Assembly: GCA_027485465.1 (NCBI GenBank)
Contig: JAIXRA010000067.1
Span: forward strand, 1-44,878
Reading direction: 5' to 3'
DNA length: 44,878 bases
Origin: Bacteroidota bacterium
GTDB taxonomy: Bacteria > Bacteroidota > Bacteroidia > UBA7662
In this document: positions 35,803 through 44,878 of the stretch, piece after piece
How the letters are laid out: every line of letters starts with the position of its first letter
Numbering within the stretch: the stretch's first letter is position 1
Notes under the pieces: generated by a model
Told to the model about the DNA's origin: nothing
Database searches by the model: none
Seen by the model: only the letters and a program-made list of their open reading frames with translations
Program-made: the position numbers and the translations under genes

Positions 35803-38046
35803 TTGTTTTCAATAATTCGACTTTCCTTTTGGGGTTTCCTTGGGGCACTGATTTTCGGTGCATTGCGCCTTGTCGCCCAAGACAGTCCAACCACGACATC
35901 CTCCAACCTGCCCACCAGAGACACGGTTTGGAACGGCCACCTACGGGTCTTGCAACCGGTGGTGATCACCACCTCCCGGTTGGTTCAACGTCCCGAACGT
36001 TCCACGGCCAGTTTGGGCCTATTGACCAGACAAGATGCCGAGGCCTTCAACAGCCTCACCCCCGAGGATGCCCTCAATCGCATGTCCGGGGTTTACAGCC
36101 TAAGAGGCCAACTGAGCATACGGGGTAGCGGAGGTTTTACACTCAATGCAGGAAGCCGGGCCCTGATGCTTTTGGACGGGCTACCCCTGCTCTCGGCGGA
36201 TGCGGCCGAGGTGCATTGGAAACTCCTACCTACCGAACAATTGGAACAAATTGAGGTTCTCAAAACCGCCGGATCCGCCCTCTACGGTTCATCCGCTCTG
36301 GGCGGGGTGGTTCATTTTCGAACCCGGAAGCCCGGCGCTGAACCGCTGAACTTGATAAGCGGCTTCACCGGAGTCTACGCCGATCCCCCCTCGTTTCATC
36401 GCAACCCATGGGGCCGTTCCAATTATCCGACCTTTAACGGACTATCCTACCTGCACAGTGCGCGGTACGGGAACACCGAAGTCACCGGCAGCTTCCAAGC
36501 CGTCGCGGATCAAGGCTTTCGCATCGGTGAAACCAGCAAACGCCTCCGTGGTGGCTTGAACCTCCGACGATCCATGGGAAGAGGGTGGACTGCTGGGCTA
36601 GCCGGGCATTTCCTGATTGACTCCATGCGCTTGTTTTCGATTTGGAAAAGCGATACCGATGCCTTTGTTCCTGCCGATGGCTCCACCAATCCCCAAATCA
36701 ACCGCCGATGGATTGTGGACCCTTCGATCACGTACCTAAGTGCCCGTTTTCAATTCAAATGGCTCAACCGCACCTATTATTCCTATAATAATTTTAACAA
36801 CGAAGATTTTGCGCTGGCCTTGATGACTTACAGCGAGCCCACCCTGCGTTGGATTCTACCATCCCAGAATGTTTCGTTGATGCTTGGCGCTGTATATCAA
36901 CAAAATACCATTGATTCCAAAAACCTTTACCGCCAACAGGGCTCATCCCAGCAGGCGGTCTATGCCCAAGCCGATTACCAAGAGAAACGCTGGACATGGG
37001 GAGCGGGCATGCGTATGGAGCGTTATGTTACGAATGGATTGGAACGGATGGCCTTGCCTCAAATCAGGACTTCGTTGAATTATCAGCTTGTGAAACCCGG
37101 TCGTTTTAACAAAAGGTTTCAACCCCCTGCCTTCGATTCGATTCAAATTATGCCGTTGTGGATAGATCCAACGCCCAACCCGGCTCGGGGTGGATTCCTG
37201 CGGGCGTCGATTGGTCAGGGCTTCCGTTTACCGAGCATCGCGGAACTTTATTCCAATTCCAAGATAGGAGGCGTTCGTATCCTGGGTGATAGCACCTTGG
37301 ATGCTGAACAAAGCTGGTCTGCTGAGGTGGGCTATATGCATCGCTTTGGTCGTAGCGAACTGCAACCGGAATTGGACATTGCTTTTTTTCATTCCTTTTA
37401 TCGCAACCTGGTGGAATTTAATTTTGAAGTGGCCCTACCGGCGGTTTACGATGCCCAGGATTCCGCTTGGTTCAATGACCCCAGCCTTAACACCGAAGAA
37501 AAAAACTCCCGCCTCTTCCAAAAATACGCCCGTTTCAAACCGATGGGTGTACCAGAGGCGATGATTCAAGGCGTTGAGGCTCAATTCAGCGGCAGCCTTC
37601 CGCTGCCCAAAGGAATGTTCCAATACCGGCTGGGTTATACGTTCAGCAACCCGTTGAATCTGCGTCCACCGGCCTTTGATTCTACCTACAATTCCACCCT
37701 GACCGATTTGATGAGGTTCTTGAAATACCGATACCGTCATTTGTTACGAGCTGAATTTTCTGTCCATAAAGGGCCCTGGACCTGGACAACCCAAGTTCGA
37801 TACAATTCCATTCCCTTGAATATTGACAAGGACTATTACCGTTTTATACCGGGACTGCTGGACCACCGCATCCGAACCCGTCACGGGGATTGGATGGTGG
37901 ATCTAAGGCTTGGTTGGACGGGGTATCGGGGACGCTACCGTTTTAATTTCATCGTCCGCAATGCCCTCAACAGGAGTTGGATGCCCGTACCGGGCAATAT
38001 CGGGGAACAACGTAATTTTCAAGTTCAATGGACCGTACAACTCTGA
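35803..38046 (+). CDS. TonB-dependent outer-membrane receptor, paralog 1 (no N-terminal CarboxypepD_reg-like domain)
   Basis: Signal peptide; plug VVITTSRLVQRPERST...DALNRMSGVYSLRGQLSIRGSGGF...LLDGLPLLSADAAEV...LYGSSALGGVVHFRT; C-terminal aromatic beta-strand ...FNFIVRNALNRSW...FQVQWTVQL. TTG start as given. Confidence 0.9.
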   Translation: MFSIIRLSFWGFLGALIFGALRLVAQDSPTTTSSNLPTRDTVWNGHLRVLQPVVITTSRLVQRPERSTASLGLLTRQDAEAFNSLTPEDALNRMSGVYSLRGQLSIRGSGGFTLNAGSRALMLLDGLPLLSADAAEVHWKLLPTEQLEQIEVLKTAGSALYGSSALGGVVHFRTRKPGAEPLNLISGFTGVYADPPSFHRNPWGRSNYPTFNGLSYLHSARYGNTEVTGSFQAVADQGFRIGETSKRLRGGLNLRRSMGRGWTAGLAGHFLIDSMRLFSIWKSDTDAFVPADGSTNPQINRRWIVDPSITYLSARFQFKWLNRTYYSYNNFNNEDFALALMTYSEPTLRWILPSQNVSLMLGAVYQQNTIDSKNLYRQQGSSQQAVYAQADYQEKRWTWGAGMRMERYVTNGLERMALPQIRTSLNYQLVKPGRFNKRFQPPAFDSIQIMPLWIDPTPNPARGGFLRASIGQGFRLPSIAELYSNSKIGGVRILGDSTLDAEQSWSAEVGYMHRFGRSELQPELDIAFFHSFYRNLVEFNFEVALPAVYDAQDSAWFNDPSLNTEEKNSRLFQKYARFKPMGVPEAMIQGVEAQFSGSLPLPKGMFQYRLGYTFSNPLNLRPPAFDSTYNSTLTDLMRFLKYRYRHLLRAEFSVHKGPWTWTTQVRYNSIPLNIDKDYYRFIPGLLDHRIRTRHGDWMVDLRLGWTGYRGRYRFNFIVRNALNRSWMPVPGNIGEQRNFQVQWTVQL

Positions 38047-40346
38047 ACGCGCTTTGCCCATGGGCCGTCGAATCTCTACGGCTAACCCTGCTGACCGCCT
38101 TGTTGTTGGGACTGGCCTCCTTGGCAACCAAGGCCCAGGAGCCGGGTGGCGTGCTTCGTGGCAAAGTCATGGATCGCGTGTTGAAAAGCCCCCTTCCCGG
38201 GGCCAATCTGCAATGGATGTGCCCTGCCAAGGACTTTACGACCGCACCATCCACCGCGGGTACCGCCAGCATGGGCGACGGGACCTATGAACTTCGGGTC
38301 CTCCCAGGTTGTTCGCTGAGGGTTAGTGCCATTGGTTACCAAACCCGATGGATTTTGTTGCCCGCCGCTACGTCGAACGAGGCCATCAAGCGATTGGATA
38401 TTGTATTGGAACCGGTTACGCTGGATCTGGATGCTGTCGTCATCAGTGCGGGCCGCTTTGAGCAACGTCTCAGCGAAGTCTCGGTGTCCATGCAAATTCT
38501 CAAACCGGAACTTCTCCAACAAAACAATTTAACCCGCTTGGATGATGCCATGGATCGTGTCCCCGGCGTCAGCATCGTGAATGGTCAGGCCAATATTCGA
38601 GGGACTTCCGGGTTTAGCTACGGAGCAGGGAGCCGGGTTCAGGTTCTTTTGGACGAAATGCCTTTGCTGAGCGCCGATGCCAACGATGTTCGATGGGCCT
38701 TCATGCCCATGGAAATCCTCTCCCAGATCGAGGTTATCAAGGGAGCCTCCTCGGTGCTGTTTGGAAGTGGAGCCTTGGGTGGTGCCATTCATTTACGAAG
38801 CCAATGGCCAGGGACTCAACCCGGCGGTATGCTTCAAACCTATGCCCTGGGTTACGATCATCCCCCGTCCCGGTTCACCGACCCCTACCCCGGTCGTATG
38901 CCCCTCCAAAGCGGTATCAATGGTTATTACCAAAAAAATTCCGGTCGTCTTGACTGGACCGTCGGCGCCATGGCCCTCACAGACCCTGGCTTCAGGATTG
39001 GCGAATTCAGCAACCGAATCCGAGCCAATACCGCCCTTCGTTACCGACTCAGCCCCCAACTCATGCTCAGCGTGGCCGGTAATTTCATGACCGAAAAAAT
39101 CGGTAATTTTCTTTTTTGGAACAACCTCGATTCAGCGCATTTTCCGGCCTCAGGGACCAACGATACCCTGCTCAGCCGTCGAGCTATGCTAGATCCTGTT
39201 TTGCGCTACACCGACCCCTGGGGCAATAACCACACCCTCAAAAACCGCTGGTACCTCACCCAAAACATGGGCGACAGCGATCGAAATGTACGAGGGTTGA
39301 TGCGTTACCACGAATATCAATTTCAAAGACGCTTTGTGGGCCCCCACAAATCGACCTGGGTGAGCAACAGCGGCGTCACCTATCTTCATAACAATGTCCA
39401 AAGCCAAGGTCTGTACGGGGACCGGAACAGCCGATCCATCGCCTTCTACTCCCAAATGGATGTACAGGCCGGGCGCTTGGGACTCTCCCTTGGGGGCCGT
39501 TTTGAATCGACCCGCATTGAATCCGATCCCTTGATTCGATTCCCCGTTTTTCGGTCGGGCATGACCTACGCCCTCGCCAAGGCCACCCACCTGCGCGCAT
39601 CGGCAGGGCAAGGCTTCCGTGCCCCTTCGGTGGCCGAACGGTATGTTCGGGCTGTCGGTGGGGCGGTCGAGGTCCTTCCCAACCCAACCTTGCAACCAGA
39701 ACAAGGATGGAGCGGCGAAATCGGACTGCGCCAGGGATACAAAAGGGGTTCCCTGGTGGGCGGCTTGGATATCGCTGCCTTTTATACCCGCTATACGGAT
39801 ATGATCGAATTTAGTTTCCGTTTATGGCCGGACGGTGACGGGTTCAAAGCGATCAATCTCTTGAACACCAAAGCCGTCATGTGGGGTTTTGAAGCTGGAA
39901 CCGAAGGCCAAGCCCGAATCGGCACCCACACGCTCCGCTGGATGATGGGCTATACCTTCACCCAACCGACCCAATACGCGATGCCCATCCCTGCGGAACC
40001 GGACTATATCGTAAAAGACACCCTCAAATACCGTAGCCGACACCTGTGGCGTTCCGATTTGTTATGGGAAAGAGGGCGAATGCAGGCGGGGATCAACCTC
40101 CGCTACAATAGTTTTATGCTCAAAATCGACGATATATTTTATTCGTTTATCCCCGGGACCCAGGCCTTTCGGGACGAAAACAACCAGGGCGATTGGATCG
40201 TCGATCTGCGCGCAGCTTATCAACTCCAGAAACAATTCAAAATCTCGGCCCTCGTGCGCAATGCCTTCAACCGGGCCTACGCCGTGGTCCCCGGTAACTT
40301 GGGCCCACCTCGAGCCTTCCTCCTCCAGGCCCAATGGAATCTTTGA
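38028..40346 (+). CDS. TonB-dependent outer-membrane receptor, paralog 2 (with N-terminal CarboxypepD_reg-like domain)
   Basis: N-terminal GVLRGKVMDRVLKSPLPGANLQW...LRVSAIGYQTRWILL; plug VVISAGRFEQRLSEVSVS...DAMDRVPGVSIVNGQANIRGTSGFSYGAGSRVQVLLDEMPLLSADANDV...LFGSGALGGAIHLRS; barrel end ...ISALVRNAFNRAYAVVPGN. Confidence 0.92.
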   Translation: MDRTTLNALCPWAVESLRLTLLTALLLGLASLATKAQEPGGVLRGKVMDRVLKSPLPGANLQWMCPAKDFTTAPSTAGTASMGDGTYELRVLPGCSLRVSAIGYQTRWILLPAATSNEAIKRLDIVLEPVTLDLDAVVISAGRFEQRLSEVSVSMQILKPELLQQNNLTRLDDAMDRVPGVSIVNGQANIRGTSGFSYGAGSRVQVLLDEMPLLSADANDVRWAFMPMEILSQIEVIKGASSVLFGSGALGGAIHLRSQWPGTQPGGMLQTYALGYDHPPSRFTDPYPGRMPLQSGINGYYQKNSGRLDWTVGAMALTDPGFRIGEFSNRIRANTALRYRLSPQLMLSVAGNFMTEKIGNFLFWNNLDSAHFPASGTNDTLLSRRAMLDPVLRYTDPWGNNHTLKNRWYLTQNMGDSDRNVRGLMRYHEYQFQRRFVGPHKSTWVSNSGVTYLHNNVQSQGLYGDRNSRSIAFYSQMDVQAGRLGLSLGGRFESTRIESDPLIRFPVFRSGMTYALAKATHLRASAGQGFRAPSVAERYVRAVGGAVEVLPNPTLQPEQGWSGEIGLRQGYKRGSLVGGLDIAAFYTRYTDMIEFSFRLWPDGDGFKAINLLNTKAVMWGFEAGTEGQARIGTHTLRWMMGYTFTQPTQYAMPIPAEPDYIVKDTLKYRSRHLWRSDLLWERGRMQAGINLRYNSFMLKIDDIFYSFIPGTQAFRDENNQGDWIVDLRAAYQLQKQFKISALVRNAFNRAYAVVPGNLGPPRAFLLQAQWNL

Positions 40347-42700
40347 CCTCCCCTCGCTTTTCACCTAATCCCCACGCCTTGAACCCATTTCTTCGTTTCA
40401 CCTTCTTCTCTTTCTACCTAATCCTAGCCCTGGGGCTGGCATCGGATCCCGCTTGGGCTCAATCCCGACGAGCTTCCAGTGGAACAAGCAAAAATAACAT
40501 CCCTGATGCCCCGACCACTGAAGACCAACTGAGCCTGGAATCCATCTTTGCATCCGGAAAATATGCCCAACGAGGTGCCGGTGTTATGGAATCGCTCAAG
40601 GACGGAATTCATTACTATAACAACCAACGCATCGGTGATTCACTGAAGGAAAACGCCTTGCTTATCTATGCCTACGAAGACGGGAAGGTCACCGATACCC
40701 TGCTCCGTGATTCCTGGTTACGCAGCCCGGACTACCCCGAAGGTTTGGCCTGGGAAGACGTAGAACTCTCCCCGGATGAATCGGTGCTTTTGCTGGCGAC
40801 CGATGCAGAATCCGTTTATCGGTACTCTTCCAAAGCCAAGTATTATGTGTGGAGCCGATCCAACCGAAGCCTGGTTCCTTTGATGGACGGTGCCAAAATC
40901 ATGGCTCCCGCCTTTTCCCCCAACGGCCGCTACCTTGCCTTTGTCTATTCCAACGATTTGTATATCCAAGACCTGCAAAACCAGCAATTGCGGAGAATCA
41001 CTCGGGATGGCCAAGTCAATCAAATCATCAACGGACACGGAGACTGGGTGTACGAAGAGGAATTGGAATTAACCAGGGCCTTTGCCTGGTCGCCCGACAG
41101 CAAAGCCCTCCTGTACTTGCGCTTTGACGAATCCAAAGTTCCTCAAATGAGTATCCCAATCTACGAGGGGAACCTCTACCCCCAAGAAATGAAATTCAAA
41201 TACCCCAAAGCCGGGGAACCCAATGCGGCGGTTAGCTTGTGGATGTTTGAATTGGATCAGGCCAAGCCTCGCTGCATCATTGCCGAAGATCCAAGGACCG
41301 GGGATGATGCCGACCATTACTTGGCCCGCATCGGCTGGACCAAAGACGCCGGTCTGGCCTGGGTTCAAACCATGAACCGGGCCCAAAATCGGCTGGATCT
41401 TTCCTTGATCAACCGCGAAAGCGGTGAACGCCGTTTGCTACGACGGGAACAATCCGAAACCTGGGTGGACCTTCACGATCATTTGGTCTTCTTGGACCAT
41501 GGAAGTTATTTCATTCATTCGAGCGAACACAGTGGTTTTCAACGCCTCTACCTCTACGACATGCAGGGCCGAGAGGTGGCGCCCCTGACGCCCGATGGCC
41601 AAGAACTGACCGATTTCTACGGAGTCGATCCCCAACGCAATGAAATTTACTACGGATTGGCGGCTCCAACCCCCATGGAAAGGCAAGTGTTCCGGGCCAA
41701 GCTCCCCGAATTGCAACCAACCACATCAGCCCCTACCCAACCGGTACCCACCGCGACCATGCTGAGCCGAGAAAGCGGGAAAACAACCGCCCGCTTTAGC
41801 CCAACCTATGATTACCATGTGTTGCAACACACCCAAATAGATCAACCGCTTCGGGTCAGCCTTCATCGAAGGGACGAAGAACTACGGGTCCTCCAAGACA
41901 ACCAAGCCCTTGTGCTTAAACTACGCAGTGCACCGCTTGGCAAGAAAACTCTGATGCAGGTGCCCGGGGCCGATTCCACCCTGCTAAATGCCTATGTTAT
42001 TCAACCACAGAATTTTAACCCCAAAAAATCCTACCCCCTTTTGATGTTCGTTTACGGAGGGCCTGGAAGCCAAACCGTGGATGCATCGCTGGGTCAAAAC
42101 TATTTATGGTTTCAATACCTCACCACCTTGGGCTACGTGGTCGCCTCGGTGGACGGAAGGGGCACCGGTTACCGAGGGGCGGCTTTCGAAAAAGCCACCT
42201 ACCGGCAATTGGGCAAATTGGAATGCGATGATCAAATTGCGGCGGCCCGATACTTTGGCAAGCAACCCTGGGTGGATGCCCAAAGGATTGGAATCTTTGG
42301 TTGGTCGTTTGGGGGATACCTAAGTTCCTTGGCGATAACCAGGGGCGCCGATGTTTTCAAAGCCGCCGTGGCCGTAGCCCCTGTTATTAACTGGCGCTTT
42401 TACGATTCGATTTATACCGAACGTTTTTTGGGAACCCCCGCAGACAATCCCGATGGTTACGACCAAAACTCACCGGAAAACCACGCAGCCAAACTGGTCG
42501 GAAATTACCTCCTTATTCATGGCACCGCCGACGACAATGTGCATTACCAAAATGCGGCTGTCATGGCCAAACGATTGGTAGATCTCAACAAGGACTTTGA
42601 ATTCATCACCTACACCGACAAAAACCACGGCATCAGCGGGGGCAAAACCCGCCTGCAATTGTTTACCAAAATCACCGGTTTCCTTCAAAAAAACCTCTAA
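40334..42700 (+). CDS. Secreted dipeptidyl peptidase IV-like S9 prolyl oligopeptidase
   Basis: Signal peptide; beta-propeller region (GHGDWVYEEEL); catalytic GWSFGGYLSSL, GTADDNVHYQN, KNHGISGG. Confidence 0.93.
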   Translation: MESLTSPRFSPNPHALNPFLRFTFFSFYLILALGLASDPAWAQSRRASSGTSKNNIPDAPTTEDQLSLESIFASGKYAQRGAGVMESLKDGIHYYNNQRIGDSLKENALLIYAYEDGKVTDTLLRDSWLRSPDYPEGLAWEDVELSPDESVLLLATDAESVYRYSSKAKYYVWSRSNRSLVPLMDGAKIMAPAFSPNGRYLAFVYSNDLYIQDLQNQQLRRITRDGQVNQIINGHGDWVYEEELELTRAFAWSPDSKALLYLRFDESKVPQMSIPIYEGNLYPQEMKFKYPKAGEPNAAVSLWMFELDQAKPRCIIAEDPRTGDDADHYLARIGWTKDAGLAWVQTMNRAQNRLDLSLINRESGERRLLRREQSETWVDLHDHLVFLDHGSYFIHSSEHSGFQRLYLYDMQGREVAPLTPDGQELTDFYGVDPQRNEIYYGLAAPTPMERQVFRAKLPELQPTTSAPTQPVPTATMLSRESGKTTARFSPTYDYHVLQHTQIDQPLRVSLHRRDEELRVLQDNQALVLKLRSAPLGKKTLMQVPGADSTLLNAYVIQPQNFNPKKSYPLLMFVYGGPGSQTVDASLGQNYLWFQYLTTLGYVVASVDGRGTGYRGAAFEKATYRQLGKLECDDQIAAARYFGKQPWVDAQRIGIFGWSFGGYLSSLAITRGADVFKAAVAVAPVINWRFYDSIYTERFLGTPADNPDGYDQNSPENHAAKLVGNYLLIHGTADDNVHYQNAAVMAKRLVDLNKDFEFITYTDKNHGISGGKTRLQLFTKITGFLQKNL

Positions 42701-42832
42701 ACGACCTATTTCTATCGCTGCAGGCCCTATTCCTATCCCAGGACGGTCCTCAAAAGGTCAATTTGACGGGTTTTCGCTTAATTTCACAACCGCGTGCCCC
42801 TTGGGGGCCTTGTTTCACTTCCAAACCACCTT

Positions 42833-44557
42833 ATGAGCTCCTCAAAATCCTCTGCTTCTGACCGCCACCCGACCGGTTTATGGTATCTGTTTGCCACCGA
42901 AATGTGGGAACGATTCGGCTATTACCTCATGCTTGGCATTTTCTCGCTTTACATGCTCGATGGCTGGAACAACGGGGGGATGGGTTTTGACTCCAAAACA
43001 AAATCCGATATCTACGGCACCTACCTGGGGTTGGTGTACCTGACGCCTTTTATTGGCGGTCTCCTCGCCGACCGCATGCTGGGGTACCGACGATCCATTA
43101 TCCTGGGCGGCCTGATGATGGCGGCCGGCTATTTTTTGTTATCGGTCCATAGCATCGAAACCTTCTACGCCGCGTTGGCTTTGATCATCCTTGGCAATGG
43201 TTTTTTTAAGCCCAATATCTCCACCCTGGTGGGTAACCTCTACAATACCGACGCGCTCAAAAACAAAAAGGATTCTGGCTTTAACATCTTCTACATGGGA
43301 ATTAACGTGGGAGCCTTCATCTGCAATTTTGTGGCGGCCTATATGCGTATTAACTATGGATGGGGCCACGCCTTTGCGGCGGCTGGTGTTGGGATGTTGA
43401 TTGGGGTTGTTATTTTTCTGATAGGGATGCCCCATATCAAACATGTGGATCAAGTCAAACCGCTCAAGGATGGTGATATGTCAACCCTCAAAATCCTGTC
43501 CATGACCCTTTTACCGATGTTCGTCTTTGGGGCCATCGGGTATGCCATCCCTGGGAATCTCTTGGGCACCGACACCAACGACGCCTTCATCATCGGCTGT
43601 TTACCCGTCATTGCCTTTTTTATCTATTTAGCCTATACGGCCGAAGCCAAAGAACGCCGCGCCATCAAAGCCCTTTTGGCGGTCTTCTCTTGTGTTATAT
43701 TGTTCTTTGCGATTTTTCACCAAAACGGTGACGCGCTAACGGTCTGGGCCGAGGATTTTACCGATCGTGAAATGCCAGCTGCTATTGCCCCCGCCGCCGA
43801 AAATTTTGGAATGGCGCAGGTGGTGACCAACCATGAATTGGTTCAAATGAACGATGAGGAATTTGGAATTGCGATGGAGATGATGCGTTCCCAAGAAAAC
43901 GCCATGCCCGGCACGACGGCCGAAGAACTCAAAGCCAAAGCTGATTACTCCGAAATCGTATCGCAGGTCGAAAAATCCAGGGCCTACTTCAAAAACCTAC
44001 CCAAGGACCAGATCCCACCCACCGGACAAAGCCTGAGGCTTTATTCCACCGAATTGTACCAGTCCATGAACCCGTTCTGGGTCGTTTTGTTAACGCCTGT
44101 AATGGTTGGTATCTGGGGCTTTTTTCGCTCCCGCGGCAAAGAACCCTCCACCCCAACCAAAATCGCCTTGGGTTTGGTCATCACCGCCCTTTCGGCCTTG
44201 GTGATGGTCGGAGCTGTTATGGCGACGAACGATCTTAGTGTAAAAGCCGGTTCCTTTTGGCTGCTGGCTTCCTACGGTGTGATCACCGTGGGTGAGCTCT
44301 GTTTGTCGCCTATGGGCCTTTCGCTGGTCTCCAAATTAAGCCCGCCACGAATCACCGCCCTGATGATGGGAGGATTCTTTTTGGCGGTTTCGGTTGGCAA
44401 CAAAATGTCAGGGATGCTATCAAGCCTCTGGGAAAGTTTTGATGACAAGAGGGATTTCTTTCTTTTGAATTTTGGACTGGTCATGGGCGCTGCACTTCTT
44501 CTGTTCCTGATGCTGCGCTGGCTGAATTCGGTCATGAAAGAGAACAACGTCCTCTAA
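42833..44557 (+). CDS. POT/PTR2-family proton-coupled oligopeptide transporter
   Basis: TM1 TEMWERFGYYLM (ExxER), LGLVYLTPFIGGLLADRMLGYRRSI, LGNGFFKPNISTLVGNLY, GINVGAFICN. Start set to ATG 42833. Confidence 0.92.
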   Translation: MSSSKSSASDRHPTGLWYLFATEMWERFGYYLMLGIFSLYMLDGWNNGGMGFDSKTKSDIYGTYLGLVYLTPFIGGLLADRMLGYRRSIILGGLMMAAGYFLLSVHSIETFYAALALIILGNGFFKPNISTLVGNLYNTDALKNKKDSGFNIFYMGINVGAFICNFVAAYMRINYGWGHAFAAAGVGMLIGVVIFLIGMPHIKHVDQVKPLKDGDMSTLKILSMTLLPMFVFGAIGYAIPGNLLGTDTNDAFIIGCLPVIAFFIYLAYTAEAKERRAIKALLAVFSCVILFFAIFHQNGDALTVWAEDFTDREMPAAIAPAAENFGMAQVVTNHELVQMNDEEFGIAMEMMRSQENAMPGTTAEELKAKADYSEIVSQVEKSRAYFKNLPKDQIPPTGQSLRLYSTELYQSMNPFWVVLLTPVMVGIWGFFRSRGKEPSTPTKIALGLVITALSALVMVGAVMATNDLSVKAGSFWLLASYGVITVGELCLSPMGLSLVSKLSPPRITALMMGGFFLAVSVGNKMSGMLSSLWESFDDKRDFFLLNFGLVMGAALLLFLMLRWLNSVMKENNVL

Positions 44558-44567
44558 ACCAACACTT

Positions 44568-44878
44568 ATGAACAACCCACCCCCCCCCTCCGATGGCCTA
44601 AGTTCCTCGGAGCAGGAATCCTTGTTGGCTATCCGCAACTTCAGCGGAACCTACCCCAAGCAGATATGGTACCTATTTATGGTCGAAATGTGGGAACGAT
44701 TTTGTTTCTACGGAATGCGCGGGATGTTAATGGTCTTTATGGTGACGGAACTCGGTTTGGGGGATGGGGCGGCCAATTTGCAATACGGTTCCATTCAGTC
44801 CTTTGTCTATGCCTTCACCTTTTTGGGGGGCGTGCTTGCCGACCGCTTTCTCGGATTCCGAAAATCGTTGTTATGGGG
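44568..44878 (+). CDS. Second POT/PTR2-family transporter, truncated by the right edge
   Basis: Manual translation MNNPPPPSDGLSSSEQESLLAIRNFSGTYPKQIWYLFMVEMWERFCFYGMRGMLMVFMVTELGLGDGAANLQYGSIQSFVYAFTFLGGVLADRFLGFRKSLLW. Confidence 0.9.
   Translation, partial: MNNPPPPSDGLSSSEQESLLAIRNFSGTYPKQIWYLFMVEMWERFCFYGMRGMLMVFMVTELGLGDGAANLQYGSIQSFVYAFTFLGGVLADRFLGFRKSLLW

Noticed and set aside
42795-42807. GCCCC-TTG-GGGGC hairpin upstream of the first POT gene
   Set aside because: 5-bp stem with a 3-nt loop, no U-tract; too weak to call a terminator or regulator.
1-44878. CRISPR arrays, tRNA/rRNA genes, IS elements, prophage, toxin-antitoxin or known defence genes
   Set aside because: None found on reading both strands; the window is densely filled with conserved housekeeping and envelope genes. 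A tRNAscan/Infernal run would be needed for a formal negative.

Overview
The window looks like a compact, roughly 50% GC chromosomal segment from a member of the Bacteroidota. Lineage evidence is a gliding/T9SS-associated gene set (gldB, gldD, gldE, porX-like), an lpxC-fabZ fusion, a purH-mreBCD-mrdA-rodA cluster, TAnnTTTG-type -7 promoter elements and few Shine-Dalgarno sequences. I assign 38 coding regions. Three of these are not represented as such in the ORF track: an edge-truncated M1 aminopeptidase (1-1409, minus), a 29-codon very basic mini-protein (21624-21713), and the start of a second POT transporter (44568-end). I see no rRNA, tRNA, CRISPR array, prophage or IS element. Most of the window is conserved housekeeping DNA and I do not see a clearly new defence or mobile system. 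The most interesting items are: (i) the 29-aa Lys/Arg/His-rich protein between a TPR gene and rng, followed by two hairpins in the rng leader; (ii) a candidate peptide-utilisation locus at the right end (two overlapping paralogous TonB receptors, a DPP-IV-like peptidase, two POT permeases), with a C9 tract just after the start codon of the second POT gene; (iii) an SSB C-terminal tip ending in Pro-Tyr instead of Pro-Phe; (iv) a GldB-like protein without a canonical lipobox; (v) a 68-nt out-of-frame mutY/ssb overlap. All family names come from motif and synteny recognition; no searches were run.
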